Under the pieces are notes generated by a model. That model searched no databases. It had not been told where the DNA came from and was given only the letters and a program-made list of their open reading frames with translations. Of a stretch of DNA of 63,845 bases, positions 44,487-52,978 are shown in pieces (within the stretch, counting starts at the first letter, position 1; the number at the start of each line of letters is the position of its first letter). The position numbers and the translations under genes were made by a program. Origin of the DNA: Streptomyces sp. NRRL S-337 (GTDB lineage Bacteria > Actinomycetota > Actinomycetes > Streptomycetales > Streptomycetaceae); contig NZ_JOIX01000063.1 in NCBI RefSeq assembly GCF_000720175.1, positions 1-63,845 of the forward strand, in the 5' to 3' direction.

Positions 44487-44592
44487 GCTGGTCTCCAGTC
44501 CCTCGCAGCCCCTTGGAACATACCCGCCACACGCGGGGCGGGTGCGTCCTCTGCCCCGAACAGCGAGGTATCGAGGGTGGTTAGGTGGTGGG

Positions 44593-45144
44593 ATGGCCAG
44601 CATGACGCGCCCGGTCCTGTACCTGTTCGGCTCCGCAGCACCACCCGTCCACGAGTTCCCCGCAGTGGTGCGTCGCGCACTCGCCGAGGGATACGACGTG
44701 TGCGTGGGACTGACGCCGACTGCGGCTCGCTGGCTCGCCGACGACCGTGCCACGCTGGAGGGGCTGACGGGTCGGCCCGTACGGTCCACGTACAAGAACC
44801 CCGGTGAGCCTGACGTATGGCCGCCGGCCGACGTCATCCTCTTCGCCCCGGCCACGTTCAACTCGGTGAATCAGTGGGCGCTAGGGCTCACCGGCCACTT
44901 CGTCGTGGGGGTGGTGGCCGAGGGCATCGGCAAACGGATTCCGACGGTGGCCATGCCCTGTGTGAACGCGGCGTACGTTCAGCACCCGCAGTTCGAGCGG
45001 TCCGTGGTCACACTGCGGGGAGCCGGGGTGACGGTGCTGTACGGGCCCGGCGGGTTCGAACCGAATCAGCCGGGTCAGCGACGCCCCTATCCGTGGGACG
45101 CGGCGTTCAGCGAGATCGCGGGGATCGTCAGCGGTCAGGCGTAA
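44593..45144 (+). CDS. Flavoprotein of the HFCD/Dfp type
   Basis: A 183-residue protein of the flavoprotein family that includes phosphopantothenoylcysteine and lanthipeptide Cys decarboxylases: LYLFGSAAPPVHEF, LTPTAARWL, and FAPATFNSVNQWALG, the position of the FMN-binding PASANT motif. The His that family decarboxylases use near the first FMN loop may be that in PPVHEF. It is divergent from an XRE regulator. The lanthipeptide operon is 4 kb away, so a role in Cys decarboxylation is possible but unsupported; the pair is widespread without such operons. Confidence 0.8.
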   Translation: MASMTRPVLYLFGSAAPPVHEFPAVVRRALAEGYDVCVGLTPTAARWLADDRATLEGLTGRPVRSTYKNPGEPDVWPPADVILFAPATFNSVNQWALGLTGHFVVGVVAEGIGKRIPTVAMPCVNAAYVQHPQFERSVVTLRGAGVTVLYGPGGFEPNQPGQRRPYPWDAAFSEIAGIVSGQA

Positions 45145-45165
45145 TTCTGGTGATTCTGGCGGCGG

Positions 45166-45774
45166 TTACCCGTTCCGCCCCCCGCCGTGGTCTCCCCCGC
45201 CGGCCAGAGGGGTCGTGGCCCAGCCCTGTTCCAGTAGGGCGAAGAGGTCGCGGACGGCCTGGGCCGGGTCGGCGCTGGTGCTGGCGAGGCTGGGGATTTC
45301 GAGGGCGAAGCGGGCCAGGCCGGTGATGGCGAGGTCGTCCGGCGGGAGTCCGGTGGCGTCGGCGAGGGTGGCGGCCAGTGCCTTCTCGTGGCGCGACCAC
45401 ATGCGCCGGGCGGCATCCCGCAAGGCGGGGGTGGATTCGACGAGGACGAACATGGGTTCGTCGGTCCGCAGCGCCGTACGGGTCTGCACCAGGTGGTCGC
45501 GCAGGGCGTGCAGGACCGGCTGACCGGGGGCCCGGTCGCGGACGGCGGCGACCAGGGCGCTCTCGATGTCCGCGTCCAGGTCGAAGACGAGGGCTTCCTT
45601 GCTGGGGAAGTGCTTGAAGAGCGTGCTCAGCGAGACGTCGGCCGCCTCGGCCACCTCGCGGACGCCGACGTTGTCGAAGCCGCGTTCCGTGAACAGCCGC
45701 AGTGCGGCATCCGCCAGGGCCTGCCTGGTCCGGGCCTTCTTGCGCTCACGGCGCCCTGTCGTCGTCTCGGCCAT
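45166..45774 (-). CDS. TetR-family repressor
   Basis: 202 residues; N-terminal HTH (TRQALADAALRLFTERGFDNVGVREVAEAADVSLSTLFKHFPSKE) typical of TetR/AcrR, followed by an all-helical ligand domain. It is divergent from an FAD monooxygenase gene with an inverted repeat between them, so it most likely represses that gene. Confidence 0.92.
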   Translation of the reverse strand: MAETTTGRRERKKARTRQALADAALRLFTERGFDNVGVREVAEAADVSLSTLFKHFPSKEALVFDLDADIESALVAAVRDRAPGQPVLHALRDHLVQTRTALRTDEPMFVLVESTPALRDAARRMWSRHEKALAATLADATGLPPDDLAITGLARFALEIPSLASTSADPAQAVRDLFALLEQGWATTPLAGGGDHGGGRNG

Positions 45775-45799
45775 GCGCCCACCCTACCCCAGACGAGGT

Positions 45800-45837
45800 G
45801 ATTCGATCACAAAGGCGATCGAGTAGAAAGTCGAATC
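45800..45837. promoter_or_regulatory. Inverted repeat, candidate TetR operator
   Basis: GATTCGA and TCGAATC are perfect 7-bp arms 24 bp apart in the gap between the divergent TetR and monooxygenase genes; the stretch is AT-richer than its surroundings. Confidence 0.5.
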
Positions 45838-45941
45838 AGTTGTACTTTTGGAGCTGCCGTGCTTTTGTGGTTGAGGGAGTCCCGCCGGGGCTGCCGCGCC
45901 GACCCGCGCTCTCTCGACCCTTGAAGCGGAGCCTGATCCTC

Positions 45942-47099
45942 ATGTCCACCACCCCTCGCATCGCGATCATCGGCGCCGGTCCCGGTGGCCTCGTCTGCGC
46001 ACGTGTCCTGCAGCGACATGGCGTGCCGGTCACGGTCTTCGAGCGCGAGAACGACCCCCACTCCCGCTCACAGGGCGGCACCCTCGACATCCACGAAGAG
46101 ACCGGCCAGGTCGCCCTGCGCGCAGCCGGACTGTTCGACCGGTTCCTCGCGCTGTCCCGGCCCGAAGGCCAGCAATGGCGCCTGTACGACCGTCACGCGG
46201 CCCTGATACGTCACGACCGGGCCGGCGAGGGCGATCTGAGCAGGCCCGAGATCGACCGCGGCCGGCTGCGCACCCTCCTGCTGGACTCCCTCGCCCCCGG
46301 CACGGTCCGCTGGGGGCACTGCGTCAGCGCCGTCACCCCGTTGCCCGACGGCACCGCTCGCCTGCACCACCACGACCACACCACCGAGGACTTCGACCTG
46401 GTCATAGGCGCCGACGGCGCCTGGTCCCGGGTACGCCCCGCGCTCTCCGACGCCCAGCCCTCCTACGCCGGGATCACGATGGTGGAGATCCGCTTCGACG
46501 ACGTCGACCACCGGCATCCCGGCATCGCCCGCCTGGTCGGTGCCGGCACCATGTCGGCCAAGGCGGGCCGCCGCAGTCTGGTACTCCAGCGCAACAGCAA
46601 CGGGCACGTCCGCGGCTACGTCATCTTCCGCGGGCCCCAGGACTGGCACGCCGGCCTCGACCTCGCCGACGCCGACGCCGTACGCGCCCGCCTGCTTGCC
46701 CAGTACCAGGGCTGGGACGAGAGCCTGCTGGACATCCTGCGCGACAACGAGGGCGCTTTCGTCAACCGCCCGATGTTCGTCCTTCCCGTCCCCCACACCT
46801 GGCAGCGCGTCCCCGGCGTCACCCTGCTCGGCGACGCCGCCCACCTGATGCCGCCCGTCGGCGTCGGCGCCAACCTCGCCCTGCTCGACGGCGCCGAACT
46901 CGCCCGGGCCGTCATCGGCCACCCCACCCTCGACCAGGCCCTGGACGCCTACGAGGGCGTCATGCTGCCCCGCGCCGCCGAGAACGCGGAGACCGCCCAG
47001 CAGATGCTCACCCGCCTCATGCCCGACACCGACTCCGACGTCGCCGCCTTCCCCGACACCCAATGGCCGTCAGACGCCCACCCCGTACACGCGCAGTAG
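45942..47099 (+). CDS. FAD-dependent monooxygenase (TetX/PHBH-like)
   Basis: A 385-residue class A flavin monooxygenase: IAIIGAGPGGLVCARVLQRHG (FAD dinucleotide loop), DLVIGADGAWSRVR (DG motif) and LLGDAAHLMPPVGVGANLAL (GD motif). These enzymes use NADPH and oxygen to hydroxylate aromatic or polyketide substrates; TetX inactivates tetracyclines. The substrate here is unknown. It is probably controlled by the divergent TetR protein, so induction by its substrate is likely. The ribosome site is weak. Confidence 0.9.
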   Translation: MSTTPRIAIIGAGPGGLVCARVLQRHGVPVTVFERENDPHSRSQGGTLDIHEETGQVALRAAGLFDRFLALSRPEGQQWRLYDRHAALIRHDRAGEGDLSRPEIDRGRLRTLLLDSLAPGTVRWGHCVSAVTPLPDGTARLHHHDHTTEDFDLVIGADGAWSRVRPALSDAQPSYAGITMVEIRFDDVDHRHPGIARLVGAGTMSAKAGRRSLVLQRNSNGHVRGYVIFRGPQDWHAGLDLADADAVRARLLAQYQGWDESLLDILRDNEGAFVNRPMFVLPVPHTWQRVPGVTLLGDAAHLMPPVGVGANLALLDGAELARAVIGHPTLDQALDAYEGVMLPRAAENAETAQQMLTRLMPDTDSDVAAFPDTQWPSDAHPVHAQ

Positions 47100-47163
47100 A
47101 CGGATCACCTGCACCCCCACCGGCCCCTCCCATCCCCCAAGCCGGCTACGTGGGCCCTCAGGC

Positions 47164-48978
47164 TCAGACATCCGCCAGCAAGCGCCGCGCCACCGCATCG
47201 TTCTGGCGGAAGAAGATCGCGTCGGTGCCCGGCCGGGGGAACTGGGCCGGGCCGACGATGACGCGGTCGTGGTGGGTGGTGCCGTGGGCGTCGACCGGGT
47301 GCAGGTCGGGGCCGGACAGGCGCAGTTCGCCGGTCGGGGTGCCGTCCTCGGTGCGGGCCTCGGTGAGTTCGCCGCGGGAGAGGAGGGCGCGGAGCAGGGG
47401 GTCGGCGATGCGGTCCGGGGCGGGGGCCGCCAACCGGGCGTCGAGGAGGACGGCGGCCTCGTGGGCGGCGCCGGGCACGGCGGGGCTGGTGGCACGGAAG
47501 ACCGGGACGGTGTCGTCCGTGGCCGACGTCGTGGTCTCCACCCGCATCTGGGGACCCACGAACACCACCACCCCCGCCTCGGCCAGGGCGAGCAGTTGCT
47601 CGGCGCGCAGGGGCGGGGGGCCGGAGCTGAGGTACGTGCCGAGGGTGAAACGGCTGAGCGCGTCCGTCAGTTGATCACCGGCCAGGTCGCCGGAACGCCA
47701 CAGGTCCTCGATGACCGCGCCGGTGCGCTGGAGGCCGTCCACCAGGGCGGTGGTGACGGCCCGGGCCGGGCCGGTGCGGTGGTGGTGGGTCTCGGCGAGG
47801 TGCGCCCGCAGCCAGCGCTGGAGGCCGTCGGTGTCGGGGAAGCGGCGGCCGGCGAGCGGGGCGGACAGGCGGTCGAGGTCGAGGCGGTCGGCGGGGTCCG
47901 GAACGGCCTCGCGGGCGAGCTTGGCGAGGCGGTCGGCGTCGGTGAGCAGGAGCGCGTACTGGGCGTCGAAGTCGTCCCACGTCATCCGGGTGCGGGCGGG
48001 CTGTTCGGCGAAGAGGGCCCGGTAGTGGCACCAGCCCAGCTCGGCCAGGACCAGCGGCCAGACGTCGCGGCCGAAGGTGGCGCCGGGCCGGGACAGCCGG
48101 GCGCGGCAGGCGTCGGCGGTGGCGAAGCGTGGCGCGGCGGGACGGGAGGGTGCGGCGGCGCGGGCCGGCTTCGGCGGGAGGGGGACACCGCAGCGGGAGC
48201 CCGCGTACAGGCGGGGCTCGCGGCCGGAGGCCAGGTAGCGGAGCCGGCCGTCCGGCGTGCGCTCGAAGCGGCCGCCGCGGCCCTCCGTCAGCAGGGCCAG
48301 GCAGTCGATGAAGACCAGGCCGAGGCCGCGGACGACGACCGGCGCGCCGGGCGGTATCGCGTCCAGGGCGGCGGGGTCGGCGGGGCCCGGCCCGATGCGG
48401 GTCAGGCCGGGCGGTGCGGGCTCGGTACGCACGTCCGGGTGCCCTTGCGCGAGGACCACCCGGTCGGCGAGGAAGGGGGGGTCGGCGGAGTCGAGGACCA
48501 CGTGCTGGCGGGTGCCCGGTGCCGCACCGCCCACGGGCGTCCGGCGCAGGTCGATCGCGCGCGCCCGGTGGACGTACAGGCGGACCGAGGACGGTCGCCC
48601 GGCCGTCACCGTCTCGAAGAAGTGGCGCAGGTAGCGGCCCTGGTCGCGGCGGGCGGCGTAACCGCCGTCGTGCAGCGGGCCGGTCAGCCAGTCGGCGGTG
48701 GTGGGGCCGGGGCGCGGCGGGCCGGCGCAGGAGACGCTCGTGTCGGGGTAGAGGGTGACGTGCTCGGCGGCGGAGTTCATCCACAGCAGGCCGGGCTGGT
48801 CGGTGCGCCAGGTGCGGCCGGCGCCCGGCGGGTACGGGTCGACGAGGTGCAGGTCCAGGGGCCGGTCGCCGTACAGGGCAGGGACGTTGGCGAGGATCCG
48901 CTCGACGAGTGAGGTGCCGCGGGGGCCGCAGCCGATGATGCAGAGGGAGCGGGGCGCCGGGCCCGTACGGTCGTTCAA
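47164..48978 (-). CDS. FAD/NAD(P)-binding protein of the lanthipeptide operon
   Basis: A 604-residue protein with an N-terminal dinucleotide-binding loop, RSLCIIGCGPRGTSLVERIL, and the conserved WMNSAAEHVTLYPD and VVVRGLGLVFIDCLALL segments typical of the NAD_binding_9 group. Members are thought to be redox enzymes; few are characterised. A TTG start with GGGGGGAG upstream is chosen because it begins just before the conserved loop and clears a hairpin; an ATG 28 codons upstream, four bases after the last precursor stop, is the alternative. Its place at the end of the operon suggests an oxidative tailoring step on the peptide. Confidence 0.78.
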   Translation of the reverse strand: MNDRTGPAPRSLCIIGCGPRGTSLVERILANVPALYGDRPLDLHLVDPYPPGAGRTWRTDQPGLLWMNSAAEHVTLYPDTSVSCAGPPRPGPTTADWLTGPLHDGGYAARRDQGRYLRHFFETVTAGRPSSVRLYVHRARAIDLRRTPVGGAAPGTRQHVVLDSADPPFLADRVVLAQGHPDVRTEPAPPGLTRIGPGPADPAALDAIPPGAPVVVRGLGLVFIDCLALLTEGRGGRFERTPDGRLRYLASGREPRLYAGSRCGVPLPPKPARAAAPSRPAAPRFATADACRARLSRPGATFGRDVWPLVLAELGWCHYRALFAEQPARTRMTWDDFDAQYALLLTDADRLAKLAREAVPDPADRLDLDRLSAPLAGRRFPDTDGLQRWLRAHLAETHHHRTGPARAVTTALVDGLQRTGAVIEDLWRSGDLAGDQLTDALSRFTLGTYLSSGPPPLRAEQLLALAEAGVVVFVGPQMRVETTTSATDDTVPVFRATSPAVPGAAHEAAVLLDARLAAPAPDRIADPLLRALLSRGELTEARTEDGTPTGELRLSGPDLHPVDAHGTTHHDRVIVGPAQFPRPGTDAIFFRQNDAVARRLLADV

Positions 48979-49031
48979 CTCGGCTCTCCCCCCGAGGAGT
49001 TGGGCTTCGCGGAAAAGGGACACCCGGTGGC

Positions 49032-49050
49032 CCCGTGCCGGGAGCACGGG
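49032..49050 (-). terminator. Short hairpin after the third precursor gene
   Basis: CCCGTGC and GCACGGG form a 7-bp stem with a 5-nt loop, between the last precursor stop and the flavoprotein start. Possibly a weak terminator or processing signal. Confidence 0.4.
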
Positions 49051-49066
49051 ACCACCGGGCATCGGG

Positions 49067-49153
49067 TCAGCAGCCGGTGCTGACGGTGGAGCCGAGCGCC
49101 TGGGCGTCACGCTCGCCCGGCACCTCCAGACCCTGAAGATCCATGACAGTCAT
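49067..49153 (-). CDS. Class III lanthipeptide precursor, copy 3
   Basis: 28 residues. The leader has the class III recognition motif VMDLQ near the start followed by GLEVPGERDAQALG; the core is STVSTGC at the very C-terminus, a Ser-x2-Ser-x2-Cys pattern that can form one labionin or lanthionine. GGAAGGGAGG precedes the ATG. The terminal Cys has nothing after it, as in avionin-containing lipolanthines. Nearly identical to the other two copies. Confidence 0.88.
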   Translation of the reverse strand: MTVMDLQGLEVPGERDAQALGSTVSTGC

Positions 49154-49221
49154 CTCGAACCCCTCCCTTCCGTTGTCCGTTCCGAATGCGTACAGTGCGT
49201 AGGACGACACCGAACTCGGTG

Positions 49222-49308
49222 TCAGCAGCCGCCGCTGACGGTGGAGCCGAGCGCCTGGGCGTCACGCTCGCCCGGCACCTCCAGACCCTGAAGATCCATG
49301 ACCGACAT
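49222..49308 (-). CDS. Class III lanthipeptide precursor, copy 2
   Basis: 28 residues, same leader as its neighbours (VMDLQGLEVPGERDAQALG) but core STVSGGC, replacing Thr with Gly between the second Ser and the Cys. GGAGGGAGG precedes the ATG. The core still has the Ser-x2-Ser-x2-Cys labionin spacing, so the operon should yield at least two distinct products. Confidence 0.88.
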   Translation of the reverse strand: MSVMDLQGLEVPGERDAQALGSTVSGGC

Positions 49309-49390
49309 GTGAACCTCCCTCCGGGGGGTGAGCAGGAGTGGTGGACAGCGCTACTGACGTGTCAGGTGCCGTTGCGGGACACCTGGACCC

Positions 49391-49423
49391 GACGGGCCGT
49401 GCAATGACGGTGCACGGCCCGTC
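49391..49423 (-). terminator. Hairpin between the first and second precursor genes
   Basis: GACGGGCCGTGCA and TGCACGGCCCGTC make a perfect 13-bp stem with a 7-nt loop right after the first precursor stop. It may act as partial terminator or mRNA stabiliser, setting precursor levels. Confidence 0.75.
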
Positions 49424-49431
49424 GGCGTCAT

Positions 49432-49518
49432 TCAGCAGCCGGTGCTGACGGTGGAGCCGAGCGCCTGGGCCTCACGCTCGCCCGGCACCTCCAGGCCCTG
49501 AAGGTCCATGATGGTCAT
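49432..49518 (-). CDS. Class III lanthipeptide precursor, copy 1
   Basis: 28 residues; leader IMDLQGLEVPGEREAQALG (Glu where the others have Asp) and core STVSTGC. Its ATG begins immediately after the synthetase stop codon (TAAATG), so it is translationally coupled to LanKC. AGGGAGG lies upstream within the synthetase end. The conserved leader LQ motif is the docking site for class III synthetases. Confidence 0.88.
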   Translation of the reverse strand: MTIMDLQGLEVPGEREAQALGSTVSTGC

Positions 49519-52200
49519 TTACGACACCTCCCTTCCGTGGTCCGCAGTGCCCTCCGGCCCGGTCGGGACGGTGGGGGTCGTGGCACCGTGGGCACCACGG
49601 GCGCGCTCCGGGACGGCCGGTGAACCGGCCGCGGCGGACCGCGGGTCAGGGAGGAACGGGAGCAGTGGTGTGTCCCGTTCGGCGGCGGAGAGCGCCAGCA
49701 GTACGCCGGCTCCGCCGGTGGCCACGTCCATGGAGATCCGGGCCCGGCCGTCACAGGGGAAGACCGTTGCGCCGTTCAGCGTCATGGCGTGCTGGTGGAG
49801 ATTGATCAGATGGCGGCCCAGGTACCGCTCGGCGGTCTCCGGTGGCCAGGGGGCCCGCGCGCGGAGGGTGGCGAGGGTGCCGATGAGACCGGCGCGGCCG
49901 CCCCACAGACCCGACTCGATGACGAAGTCGGAGGAGCAGGCCCGGAGCAGACCCGGTAGTGCCTCGCGGAGTCGGGCGTCGTCGCGGTGGCGGAGGAGTT
50001 CGGCCGCCACCAGGGCGATGCCCGCGCTGCCGTTGTCGAGGTAGGGCAGCAGCCGGAATCCCTCGTCGACCTGGAGGGTGTCCTGCGGGCCGGGGCCACA
50101 GCGGTCGAGGTCGCGGTGGACCGCGCGGACCGCCTCGTCGAGCAGGGCGGCATCGCCGGTCGCCCGGTGGGCGCGGAGCAGGAAGAGCGCGGGGCCCGAC
50201 CAGCCGTACATCAGGCCGGCGGCGTGGGTGGAACCGCGCCGGCGCTTGCGTTCGACGGGTTCGGTACGGGCCGTGGCGAGCCGCGCCGTGACGCGGTCGG
50301 CGAGGCCGAGGGCCTGCTGCCGCAGGGCGTCGTCGTCCAGCGCGTCGGCGAAGTGCAGGAGGTTCAGGCCGACGCCGGACAGGCCGCGGTAGAGGCTGGG
50401 GCAGTGGCGTACGGAGAGCCGGCCGGCGGCCCGGTCGAGGGCCTTGAGGGCTCCTTCGTGGTCGCCCAACTCCCGTAGCACGTAGGCGATTCCGTGCAGG
50501 CCGTCGTAGAAGCCGGTGCGTTCGGCGGGGACCCGGTCGACGGCGGCGCGCAGCCAGGCCGCGCCCTCCTCGTCGCGTTCCCCGAGGGCGGTGTGGCGGG
50601 CCCAGAGGACGCCGGCGGCGCCGTGTGCGAAGCCCGCGCCGCCCTCGGCGAACTGCGCGAAGTCGCCGGGGTGGAGCCGGTCGGTGCGGTGCGGGGTGGC
50701 GCTGTCGCGCAGGCCCCGGCCGATCGAGGTCAGCATGTCGGAGGGTGGGAAGGTCTCCGGCAGGCTGCGCAGCGGCGACGTGGTGTTGTCGTTCGGGGCG
50801 AGCTGGGGGGCGAGCCGGGACACCAGGTGGCCGGGGAGGCCGAACCGGCGGGCCGCGGTGTCGAGCAGTGCCGACGCCTTGTCGGGGGCCAGTCCGCCGA
50901 GCGCGGCGAGCGGCAGGAAGAGCCACAGGGCGATCGCGGCCAGTGCGTAGTGGTCGCCGTCCGCGCCGGTGGCGTCGGCCCGGTGGAAGCCGGGGGCGCC
51001 GAGGCTGCTGGGGGTGGCCAGGTCGATCCCGTCGGCCACCTCGAAGTCCAGGAGGACGGGGACGTCGCCGGGCTGGATGATGAAGTTGCCCGGGTGCAGG
51101 TCGCCGATGCGTACCCCGCGGTCGTGCACCGAGGCGATCAGCTGCTCGATCCGGCCGAAGAGGGCCAGGGCGCGGTCCCGGTGTGCGGCCACCGCCGCCT
51201 CGTCGGGTTCGGGGACGGTCAGCGGGTAGATCCCGGCGAGCCAGGACTGGAAGTCCTGCCCCTCGATGTCCTCCAGGACCAGGAAGAGGTGCTCGCCGGC
51301 CTGGAAGGTGCCGAAGGTGCGGGGGATGCCGGGCAGTCCGGCCAGTCGGGTCAGGATCCGGTGCTCGTGGGCGAGCCGGGCGATCGCGTCCCGGCCGACG
51401 CCGTCGGTGCCCGAGTACGGCCGGCCCTCCTTGAGGACGACGCTGCGCTGTCCGGCGCCGAGGGCCTGTTCGCCGACCGGTTCGGCGCGGTAGACGCCGC
51501 CGCCGTGCGAGAAGTGCAGCGCGCCGGTGATCCGGTACGGGAAGTCGTCCACGGCCTGCCGGGCGGCCAGCGAGTCCTTGAGGACGTCGGGGACGGTGAC
51601 CCAGTCGGGGGTGTGGAAGACCGGGGTGCGGCGGTCCGGTTCCAGCGTCCCGTCGGGGCGCCGGAAGGCCGTGACCAGCTCGCCGTCGGCGTCCTCCACG
51701 TAGCGGGTGCGGAAGCCGCCGTAGCGGACGTACAGCGGGCCCTGGCGGAAGCGCAGGTCGGTCAGGACGTACGGGCCGGGGCGGCCGCCGATGAGCGCGT
51801 CCAGTCCTTCGAGGGTGCGGGCCAGTTCGGCGTCGTCCGCGGGGTAGACGGTCAGCAGTTTGCCGGCGGAGGAGCGCTGGGCGTACTTGCGGCTCAGGGC
51901 GCGCAGGACGTTGGCGCTCTTGAGGTACTTGAAGGCGATGTCGTGCCGGGCGCAGTAGCCGGCGACGTCGGCGATGGTGCGGGGCGCGTCGTCGGGGGAC
52001 GCGCTGACGTGGATCTTCCAGCCCTGGTCGGGGAGCCGGTCCTGGGGCGGACGGCAGAAGGTCCAGGCCTCGTTGTCGTCGCGGGTCCAGCCGTCGGGCA
52101 GCGGCGGGGCGGGGAAGCGGGTGGCCTCCAGGTCCCAGTTGCCGGGCCAGTCGAAGAAGGTGCGGTCGGCCAGGGCGAAGCTCTCGGCGCCGTCTCTCAT
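49519..52200 (-). CDS. Class III lanthipeptide synthetase (LanKC)
   Basis: An 893-residue trifunctional enzyme. Residues 1-200 are the lyase domain; about 230-520 a protein kinase domain with VVLKEGRPYSG (Lys), IGDLHPGNFII (catalytic Asp) and LLDFEVAD (metal Asp); the C-terminal 350 a LanC-like cyclase with MYGWSGPALFLLRA and ESGLWGGRAGLIGTL. The zinc-binding Cys/His residues of LanC and class IV LanL are absent at the GLWGGRAG position, which marks it as class III. It phosphorylates core Ser, eliminates phosphate to Dha, and joins Cys to form lanthionine or labionin. ATGA overlap with the GNAT gene upstream; precursors follow directly. Confidence 0.92.
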   Translation of the reverse strand: MRDGAESFALADRTFFDWPGNWDLEATRFPAPPLPDGWTRDDNEAWTFCRPPQDRLPDQGWKIHVSASPDDAPRTIADVAGYCARHDIAFKYLKSANVLRALSRKYAQRSSAGKLLTVYPADDAELARTLEGLDALIGGRPGPYVLTDLRFRQGPLYVRYGGFRTRYVEDADGELVTAFRRPDGTLEPDRRTPVFHTPDWVTVPDVLKDSLAARQAVDDFPYRITGALHFSHGGGVYRAEPVGEQALGAGQRSVVLKEGRPYSGTDGVGRDAIARLAHEHRILTRLAGLPGIPRTFGTFQAGEHLFLVLEDIEGQDFQSWLAGIYPLTVPEPDEAAVAAHRDRALALFGRIEQLIASVHDRGVRIGDLHPGNFIIQPGDVPVLLDFEVADGIDLATPSSLGAPGFHRADATGADGDHYALAAIALWLFLPLAALGGLAPDKASALLDTAARRFGLPGHLVSRLAPQLAPNDNTTSPLRSLPETFPPSDMLTSIGRGLRDSATPHRTDRLHPGDFAQFAEGGAGFAHGAAGVLWARHTALGERDEEGAAWLRAAVDRVPAERTGFYDGLHGIAYVLRELGDHEGALKALDRAAGRLSVRHCPSLYRGLSGVGLNLLHFADALDDDALRQQALGLADRVTARLATARTEPVERKRRRGSTHAAGLMYGWSGPALFLLRAHRATGDAALLDEAVRAVHRDLDRCGPGPQDTLQVDEGFRLLPYLDNGSAGIALVAAELLRHRDDARLREALPGLLRACSSDFVIESGLWGGRAGLIGTLATLRARAPWPPETAERYLGRHLINLHQHAMTLNGATVFPCDGRARISMDVATGGAGVLLALSAAERDTPLLPFLPDPRSAAAGSPAVPERARGAHGATTPTVPTGPEGTADHGREVS

Positions 52201-52898
52201 GCGACACCCCGCTCGGCCGGCACGACCGTGCCGAGGGTGTCGGCGTCCGGTTCCAGGTAGGGCGTGAGCGCGGTCCGGCCGGCCGTGGCGAGGTGCGCGG
52301 CGAGCACCGCCCGGGCCTGCACCTTGTCGTCCTCGGACACGAAGTCCTCCAGCCCGACGGCCAGTACGCGGTTGTCCTCGCTGGGCTTGAGCGAGGCGTA
52401 GTGCTCCTCGCGCAGCAGGCCCCACACGATCGCGTCGTGGTACTCGCCGTCGAGGTAGCAGTGGTCCCGCAGGATGCCCTCGACCACGAACGGGGTCTTG
52501 GTCATCAGCCGGATGATGCCCTTGTTGTAGCCGGCCGTGGTGACCTGCACGCGGTGGGCGTCGAGCTGGTGGAAGAGGTAGTCGACGAGCAGGACGACGG
52601 CCTCCGCGCCGTAGCCGCGGCGCCACAGTTCGGGCGAGCCGATCGCGCCGCCGACGGTCCAGCCGCCGATCCGGCCCGAGCGCTGGTAGCTGACGGTGCC
52701 GATGCGGGTGCCGTCCTTGGTGCGGATCACCAGGTGGTGGACCCGGCCGGAGCGGTTGGCCTGCTCGACCTCGGTGGCGCCCAGCAGCTCCCAGTCACCG
52801 CTGAGCACGGCCGCCGGCGAGCCGGGGCGCAGCCAGGAGGCGATCGCGGCCCAGTCGTCGTCGCCGGGCCATTCCAAGGTCACCAGTCGTCCCTGCAT
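52197..52898 (-). CDS. GNAT-family N-acyltransferase
   Basis: A 233-residue acyltransferase: HHLVIRTKDGTRIGTVSY (beta strands 3-4), then GSPELWRRGYGAEAVVLLVDYLF (the acyl-CoA pyrophosphate loop region, variant Q/R-x-x-G-x-G/A) and AHRVQVTTAGYNKGIIRLM. It resembles RimJ-type N-terminal transferases. Between a ketoacyl synthase and the synthetase, it could acylate the N-terminus of the processed lanthipeptide, as proposed for lipolanthines. AGGAGGAG precedes the ATG; the C-terminus overlaps LanKC by 4 bp. Confidence 0.85.
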   Translation of the reverse strand: MQGRLVTLEWPGDDDWAAIASWLRPGSPAAVLSGDWELLGATEVEQANRSGRVHHLVIRTKDGTRIGTVSYQRSGRIGGWTVGGAIGSPELWRRGYGAEAVVLLVDYLFHQLDAHRVQVTTAGYNKGIIRLMTKTPFVVEGILRDHCYLDGEYHDAIVWGLLREEHYASLKPSEDNRVLAVGLEDFVSEDDKVQARAVLAAHLATAGRTALTPYLEPDADTLGTVVPAERGVA

Positions 52899-52978
52899 GG
52901 TGCGTCTCCTCCTTCAGTGGTCTCGTGGGTCAGCGGGTGCGGCCGTCACGGGTGCGGCGCCGGGGGGCGCGTACGGGG

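Noticed and set aside
44593..45144. Flavoprotein as the Cys decarboxylase of the lanthipeptide pathway
   Set aside because: It is 4 kb away, in a separate divergent pair with an XRE regulator that is widespread without lanthipeptide genes. The idea stays only as a remote possibility.
49519..52200. Class IV (LanL) synthetase
   Set aside because: The cyclase domain lacks the zinc-binding Cys/His residues that LanL keeps, and the precursors have the class III LQ leader motif and a labionin-type core.
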